From: CAVHXA01 sp963639765
GTDB lineage: Bacteria > Bacillota > Clostridia > Oscillospirales > Oscillospiraceae
DNA length: 25,145 nucleotides
Assembly (NCBI GenBank): GCA_963639765.1
Contig: CAVHXA010000026.1
Location: forward strand, 1-25,145
Reading direction: 5' to 3'
Shown here: positions 21,320-25,145 of the stretch, one piece after another
Layout of the letters: the number at the start of each line of letters is the position of its first letter
Position numbering within the stretch: the stretch's first letter is position 1
Program-made: the position numbers and the translations under genes
Notes under the pieces: model-generated
The model's database searches: none
The model's input: the letters and a program-made list of their open reading frames with translations, nothing else
What the model was told of the DNA's origin: nothing

Positions 21320-22048
21320 ATGAGTTATTATGGTTTCTGCATCACGGACGAAGGACGTGATCTGATTACAAAGCTTGTGGCCGGACAGACGCTGGCAATC
21401 TCCAATGTTCTGGTTGGAAGCGGCGTGCTGGATGATACAGCAATTCCAGCGGAACAGACAGCTTTGGTGCAGCCCGTGGCACGAGCCACGTCTACCATAC
21501 CGACATATGACGGAGCGACATTGCGAATGACCATTGAGTACCGCTCTGATATGAACGGCGGCATAGATGAAGGATTCTGGCTGAACGAGTTTGGCGTACT
21601 TGCACAGGACCCGGACAAAGGAGAGATTCTGCTGTATTACGGCTCACTGGGTGACTACCCGCAATATGTCAGCGCAGGAACCTCCACAGGCGTCGATGTA
21701 AGACGTTTTCCAATCTGCGTTGCGGTCAATCAGGATGTCAACATTGAGATTGATTACAACTGCGAGGCATGGATGACTGCGGATGACGTTGCCGAATACT
21801 GCACGAGTACGGTCCTGCCGGAATTTCTGGATGAAGCGCAAAAACTGATTGATACACACAATGACGACAGAGAGGCGCATAGTGCTATCCGAGGTACAAT
21901 CTCTGTGCTGGATGCACGAGTGACGCTGTTGGAACTACTGTTTAACACGAATGTCACAGGCAACCCGTTCACAATCACATTTGAATCGCTGGACGGAACC
22001 ACAACGGCGGGAGTTTGGAACACATCTGCCAGCCGAATCGAGTTCTAA
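21320..22048 (+). CDS. Tail-collar fibre protein
   Basis: A 242-residue protein. The N-terminal half (YYGFCITDEGRDLITKLVAG, LAISNVLVGSGVLDD, LRMTIEYRSDMNGGIDEGFW, LNEFGVLAQDPD) matches the phage tail-collar fibre family (PF12571), the baseplate-proximal end of side tail fibres. A short helical part (residues about 150-200, DVAEYCTSTVLPEFLDEAQK) and a beta C-terminus follow. The protein is short for a complete fibre, so it probably serves as an adaptor for the following DUF6273-Fn3 protein. GGAGG lies 9 nt before the ATG. Confidence 0.85.
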   Translation: MSYYGFCITDEGRDLITKLVAGQTLAISNVLVGSGVLDDTAIPAEQTALVQPVARATSTIPTYDGATLRMTIEYRSDMNGGIDEGFWLNEFGVLAQDPDKGEILLYYGSLGDYPQYVSAGTSTGVDVRRFPICVAVNQDVNIEIDYNCEAWMTADDVAEYCTSTVLPEFLDEAQKLIDTHNDDREAHSAIRGTISVLDARVTLLELLFNTNVTGNPFTITFESLDGTTTAGVWNTSASRIEF

Positions 22049-22063
22049 GGAGGCAAAGAAAAA

Positions 22064-23926
22064 ATGGCATATACACTCCTGGGTTCAAAGGCGGTCGGAA
22101 GCGTTATCAAGATTGAAGAAAACGGCGAAAACCATGACTGGATCGTAGTTCAACAGGGACTGCCATCAGGCTCGGCAACGCTCGATTCTTCTTGCGATGG
22201 CACATGGCTGATGAGAAAGTATTGCAGAACAGGCAACGTATCTTATCAAACATCAAACGCGAGAACAAAATATGCTGAATCGAATGCCGCAAAAGTAGCT
22301 GAGAAGTTTTATGATACGTTTAGCACGGCTGTTCAGGAATGCGTACTGAACGTGAAAATCAATGCTTACTATCCTAATTCCACACCTCATTTCGTCAACC
22401 AAAGCGTCAGAGTGTTCATCCCCAGCGCATGGGAACTTATTACGAAACCGTCACAGCTGAGTTTTACGGAACAGGAATCGAACATTCTAAGTTACTTCAA
22501 AGGTCTGACAACTGCTGACAGCACATTGCGTGTTGCGTACGATGGTAACGGAACAAATCGTCCGTGGTGGACAAGAACGCCGTCTTCGGAAGGCACAAGT
22601 TACCTTTACAACTGCGCTATCGGTCATGACGGCGACCAGTATAACAGACGGGTGTACAACTCGGTTGAAACCAACTGCGTCCGTCCGTTCATGATATTGA
22701 ACAAAGCCTCACTTCTTGCGGATGATAACACGATCGTGCGCAATACTGCGCCGACTACTCCGGACGGTATCAGCTACCCGTCTACGATTTATGGCGATGA
22801 TACCATCACTGTGTCATGGACCGCATCGACGGATAAGGAAGGCAACCTGACGGGCTATATGCTGGAGCGGTCTTTGGACGGCGGCGATGTTTGGACACAG
22901 GTCTATCAGGGCAGCGAAACATCGGTCGAGGACACGGTTCCGTTTGGGTCGGCATATGTAGCGTACCGCGTAAGAGCCTATGACGCCCAATGGCTGAAGA
23001 GCGACTACCAGACAGGCGAGACAGCTGCGGTTATCAATAATCACGCGCCGACAGCGCCTGCAACGATCAGTGTACCAGCCAACGTAAACGGCGGAAGCCC
23101 ACTGACCATCACATGGACTGCGGCATCGGACGTAGACGACAATTTGAGAGGCTATGTACTGTGGCGAAGGGTTGACAGCGGTCAGGGAACGCAAGTATAC
23201 AAAGGCAACGCATTGTCGTATACGGATTCCATCACAAAAGGATGGAACACTGTCCAGTATACGGTGTACGCATATGACAGCTATGACTGGCTTTCCGACT
23301 GCACTACATCGCCTGTCCGAACTGTCAAAAACAACACTGCGCCGACTATCACGACGAGCAGTGCGGAAAGCCTTGGAACAAAGGCAAGCGGCTTTACGAT
23401 TTCGTATTCGGTCAATGATGTTGATAGCGGAGACACGATTACGGTCAAAGAGCTGCTGGACGGAGTGACAAAGCGAACGTTTACCGCTACACGCAATGCG
23501 ACGAACAGCTTTGCAGTCACGGGAGACTACTTCCAGAAGATACTGAACGGTACGCATACACTGACGATTTCCGCAAGTGACGGCAAAGAAACGACCGTTA
23601 AAAAGTTTACATTCACGAAGCTGGTTACGGCAGCAAGTATCACACTAGAAGAACCGATGACGGCGGATTCTCAAATCACACTCTGCGTCATCACGGTGAG
23701 CGGAAGCATACCAGACGCTGCCACGTTCAGTGTGAAAGTGACGAACAATGCCAATGACTCATCGCCTGTATGGGAGGATGCCACCAGTGCAGTAAAGAAA
23801 GGCGTCAACTACCTGTTTACGAACACGACGGCGACAAATGGATTTGCATTCAACTTCAAAGTAACTGCAAACCGCGGTAGCAGTTCGGGTGGCTACATCA
23901 CATCGATTCAGGGAGGATTCCAGTAA
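22064..23926 (+). CDS. Tail fibre/receptor-binding protein: DUF6273-like plus Fn3 domains
   Basis: A 620-residue protein. Residues 1-215 resemble DUF6273 (IKIEENGENHDWIVVQQG, then VFIPSAWELITKP, RPWWTRTPSSEG and the closing CVRPFMILNKAS). Two fibronectin type III-like domains follow (about 229-325 with TITVSWTASTDKEGNLTGYM, and 328-420 with LTITWTAASDVDDNLRGYVL), then an Ig-like domain (about 425-520) and a C-terminal beta domain. Likely it extends from the collar fibre and binds cell-surface polymer; this is inferred from position and domains. AAGGAGG at 22047-22053 overlaps the previous stop. The domain order is reversed relative to the gpI fusion. Confidence 0.78.
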   Translation: MAYTLLGSKAVGSVIKIEENGENHDWIVVQQGLPSGSATLDSSCDGTWLMRKYCRTGNVSYQTSNARTKYAESNAAKVAEKFYDTFSTAVQECVLNVKINAYYPNSTPHFVNQSVRVFIPSAWELITKPSQLSFTEQESNILSYFKGLTTADSTLRVAYDGNGTNRPWWTRTPSSEGTSYLYNCAIGHDGDQYNRRVYNSVETNCVRPFMILNKASLLADDNTIVRNTAPTTPDGISYPSTIYGDDTITVSWTASTDKEGNLTGYMLERSLDGGDVWTQVYQGSETSVEDTVPFGSAYVAYRVRAYDAQWLKSDYQTGETAAVINNHAPTAPATISVPANVNGGSPLTITWTAASDVDDNLRGYVLWRRVDSGQGTQVYKGNALSYTDSITKGWNTVQYTVYAYDSYDWLSDCTTSPVRTVKNNTAPTITTSSAESLGTKASGFTISYSVNDVDSGDTITVKELLDGVTKRTFTATRNATNSFAVTGDYFQKILNGTHTLTISASDGKETTVKKFTFTKLVTAASITLEEPMTADSQITLCVITVSGSIPDAATFSVKVTNNANDSSPVWEDATSAVKKGVNYLFTNTTATNGFAFNFKVTANRGSSSGGYITSIQGGFQ

Positions 23927-24180
23927 TGGGCTTGAGACGGTTGAGGATTGACTCGGTGGCTGAGCTTGCAGGCAAGAAAACACTTGCAGAGCTCCAACAG
24001 GAAAACGAAAGCTTGAAGAACAAGGTCACGGCATTGGAAAACGAACTGGACAGCACCAACCTTGCGCTGTGTGATGTGTATGAGCAGTTGCTCACTGTCG
24101 CAAGTGCGTCCATGACTGACACTGATACAGAGACCGACGCAGGTACGGATAATCAAACCACACCAAATACGGAGGCGTGA
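23926..24180 (+). CDS. Small coiled-coil protein of unknown function
   Basis: An 84-residue protein. Residues about 17-55 form a clear heptad-rich coiled coil (LAELQQENESLKNKVTALEN), followed by an acidic Thr/Asp-rich tail. The start overlaps the fibre stop (TAATG) with GGGAGG upstream, so it is translationally coupled to the fibre gene. The position suggests a fibre-associated or chaperone-type oligomer, but no family is recognised. Confidence 0.7.
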   Translation: MGLRRLRIDSVAELAGKKTLAELQQENESLKNKVTALENELDSTNLALCDVYEQLLTVASASMTDTDTETDAGTDNQTTPNTEA

Positions 24181-24183
24181 GAC

Positions 24184-24294
24184 ATGGCAGCGATTTATGC
24201 AAATCTTGTCCGTAAAGGCTTGAAGACGATTGACCAAGTGCCGCCAAAGCTCCGAGCCGCAGTAGAAGCACTGCTTGCGGGCGGCGCAAAATGA
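24184..24294 (+). CDS. CD1375-like micro-protein, copy 1
   Basis: A 36-residue ORF: it opens MAAIYANLVRKGLKTIDQVP and continues with a short helix (LRAAVEALLAGG). This is the pattern of the CD1375-like family, tiny proteins found between tail fibre and lysis genes in Clostridial phages; their function is unknown to me. It begins three bases after the previous stop, and its end overlaps an ATG in another frame. It is paralogous to the ORF at 24348. Confidence 0.7.
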   Translation: MAAIYANLVRKGLKTIDQVPPKLRAAVEALLAGGAK

Positions 24295-24347
24295 GTGCCG
24301 TCCGAAAGCTTTTGCTATACATCTTTTTCGGGAGGGAGGTGAAAGAC

Positions 24348-24464
24348 ATGGCAGTTATCTACGCAACCCTTATCGTTAAGGGTAAAAAGACCCTCGAGCA
24401 GGTTCCGGCTTTAATTCGGGAACAGGTCGAGGAAATCCTGCGAGACCTTGAAGTAGAGGTCTGA
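24348..24464 (+). CDS. CD1375-like micro-protein, copy 2
   Basis: A 38-residue ORF opening MAVIYATLIVKGKKTLEQVP and ending in an acidic helix (REQVEEILRDLEVEV). It aligns without gaps to the preceding micro-protein over the first 20 residues. A very strong ribosome site GGGAGGGAGGTGA (24330-24342) precedes ATG 24348; an in-frame ATG at 24291, overlapping the previous stop, would add 19 residues (including a hydrophobic LLLYIFF) but has no good site. It is followed by an intrinsic terminator. Confidence 0.78.
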   Translation: MAVIYATLIVKGKKTLEQVPALIREQVEEILRDLEVEV

Positions 24465-24470
24465 CACCGA

Positions 24471-24506
24471 GGCTGGCACGGGCAAAACCGTGCTGGCCGT
24501 TTTTAT
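24471..24506 (+). terminator. Intrinsic terminator after the tail fibre/micro-protein block
   Basis: GGCTGGCACGG (24471-24481) pairs with CCGTGCTGGCC (24488-24498), 11 bp including two G-U pairs, around a GCAAAA loop, and is followed by GTTTTTATT. It lies 6 nt after the stop of the second micro-protein and ends the structural transcript. Downstream lysis genes would then rely on read-through or another promoter; none is obvious in the 16 bases before the next ATG. Confidence 0.8.
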
Positions 24507-24522
24507 TGGAGCAGAAGTAGAG

Positions 24523-24678
24523 ATGAAACACGATGATTGGCCGAGCTTTTGCGAAAAGCTGCTGTCGATGCTGGAAGCACTTGGAGAAGACACGATACGG
24601 CTGAGAGCAGAGTTTGGCGTGCTTATGGTTGACTACTACATGAAGGAGACGACTCGAGATGGGCATTGTAACCTTTAG
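24523..24678 (+). CDS. Small protein of unknown function upstream of endolysin
   Basis: A 51-residue ORF (MKHDDWPSFCEKLLSMLEAL, then an amphipathic helix with DTIRLRAEFGVLMVDYYMKE). No signal or membrane segment is clear, so it is not an obvious holin. It has only a modest GGAG site 11 nt upstream, and its last 20 nt overlap the endolysin start. Function unknown; coding potential is moderate. Confidence 0.5.
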   Translation: MKHDDWPSFCEKLLSMLEALGEDTIRLRAEFGVLMVDYYMKETTRDGHCNL

Positions 24679-25145
24679 CGCAGGTGATGCAACAAAGATG
24701 ACGGCGAACTTCACACGCAGCGAGTTTCAGTGTAACTGCGGATGCTCGGCGCAGATGGCAGATGAAGAACTTGCCAGTAAGCTACAGAACGTACGAGACA
24801 AGCTTAATAGACCGCTGAAAATTACGAGCGGATACCGCTGCATCAAACATAATGCGCAAGTCGGCGGTGCTAAATCAAGCAGACACCTGTATGGCATTGC
24901 GGCAGATTGGCGAACAGCGGACCGTAGCATCAACCCGGTAGCACTAGGAATCATTGCGCAAAGCGTAGGGTTTGGCGGCATTGGAATCTACTGGCACAGC
25001 AAAGGCGCTTTTGTACACACTGACACCAGAAACGGCAAGGCAACCTGGCTGTGCACGACGGTTGGAGCGTACCCAAGCACGAGCTATAATGCATTTATCC
25101 TGCCGACAATCAGAGAAGGATGCGCCGGCGCTGCAAACAAGTCGG
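24659..25145 (+). CDS. Endolysin, peptidase M15 family (partial, runs off window)
   Basis: An open frame from ATG 24659 with 162 codons visible and no stop before the end of the window. The start FTRSEFQCNCGC is typical of the Peptidase_M15_3 domain. Zinc ligands are visible: His76 and Asp83 in SRHLYGIAADW, and His120 in FVHTD; TSGYRC before them is the usual substrate-side motif. It probably cleaves peptide cross-links in peptidoglycan at the end of infection. AAGGAGA at 24643-24649 is about 9 nt upstream. A cell-wall binding domain may follow beyond the window. Confidence 0.85.
   Translation, partial: MGIVTFSAGDATKMTANFTRSEFQCNCGCSAQMADEELASKLQNVRDKLNRPLKITSGYRCIKHNAQVGGAKSSRHLYGIAADWRTADRSINPVALGIIAQSVGFGGIGIYWHSKGAFVHTDTRNGKATWLCTTVGAYPSTSYNAFILPTIREGCAGAANKS

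Noticed and set aside
22561..22730. Asn-rich end of the second DUF6273 module as a retroelement template or target
   Set aside because: The AAC codons are scattered and the closing VRPFMIL is a normal DUF6273 ending. No partner repeat was seen in the gpI-fusion C-terminus.
23154..23468. A 104-codon alternative + frame inside the Fn3 fibre gene
   Set aside because: It lies wholly within the fibre gene, lacks a ribosome site and has an Arg/Thr-rich shadow composition.
1..25145. CRISPR arrays, tRNA genes, rRNA and insertion sequences
   Set aside because: No regularly spaced repeats, cloverleaf-like segments, transposase frames or terminal inverted repeats were noticed in reading the window.

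Overview
The window is one continuous block of the late (virion) genes of a tailed, contractile-tailed bacteriophage or prophage. Every supported gene lies on the + strand. Genes are packed with start/stop overlaps and strong AGGAGG-type ribosome binding sites. Base composition, Shine-Dalgarno strength, GTG/TTG starts and the protein families present (XtmA-like small terminase, DUF6148, CD1375-like micro-proteins, DUF6273 receptor modules) point to a host among gut Clostridia (Bacillota, for example an Oscillospiraceae/Ruminococcaceae-type bacterium). This host assignment is inferred. No integrase, repressor, replication or host gene is visible.

Layout. 1-336: terminator of an upstream gene, then a non-coding leader with an extended -10 promoter candidate, a second terminator-like hairpin and several inverted repeats; by analogy with cos phages it may hold the packaging site. 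337-3480: packaging genes, with an XtmA-like small terminase, a Nu1-like small terminase, a tiny Cys-rich ORF and a lambda GpA-type large terminase. 3484-8203: lambda-style head genes (DUF6148/gpW-position protein, gpB portal, ClpP-type protease with a nested scaffold start, gpD decoration, gpE capsid, FII-like joiner). 8204-9695: neck and tail completion. 9712-11709: sheath and tube, closed by an intrinsic terminator at 11737-11773. 11788-15457: tail assembly chaperone with a -1 frameshift extension, and the tape measure. 15450-19201: P2-like baseplate (X, D, V, U-like, W/gp25, J). 19194-23926: gpI fused to adhesin-like domains, a collar fibre, and a DUF6273-Fn3 fibre. 23926-24678: small accessory proteins, including a tandem pair of CD1375-like micro-proteins and a terminator. 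24659-end: the start of a peptidase M15 endolysin, cut by the window edge.

How it works together. GpA terminase, helped by one or both small subunits, would package DNA through the gpB portal into a gpE shell assembled on a scaffold that comes from an internal start in the protease gene and stabilised by gpD. The P2-type contractile tail is built on a 976-residue tape measure (about 145 nm if the usual 0.15 nm per residue holds). Its assembly chaperone is apparently made in two forms by slippage on U UUU UUC. Host recognition is probably carried by the unusual gpI fusion and the two following fibres.

Most notable points: an internally duplicated tail assembly chaperone with a near-ideal -1 slippery heptamer; two unrelated small-terminase families side by side; a nested scaffold start; a gpI-InlB-repeat-DUF6273 fusion ending in a Ser/Tyr-rich segment that contains a perfect 7-bp stem with a 4-nt loop; and a second DUF6273 protein with the opposite domain order.
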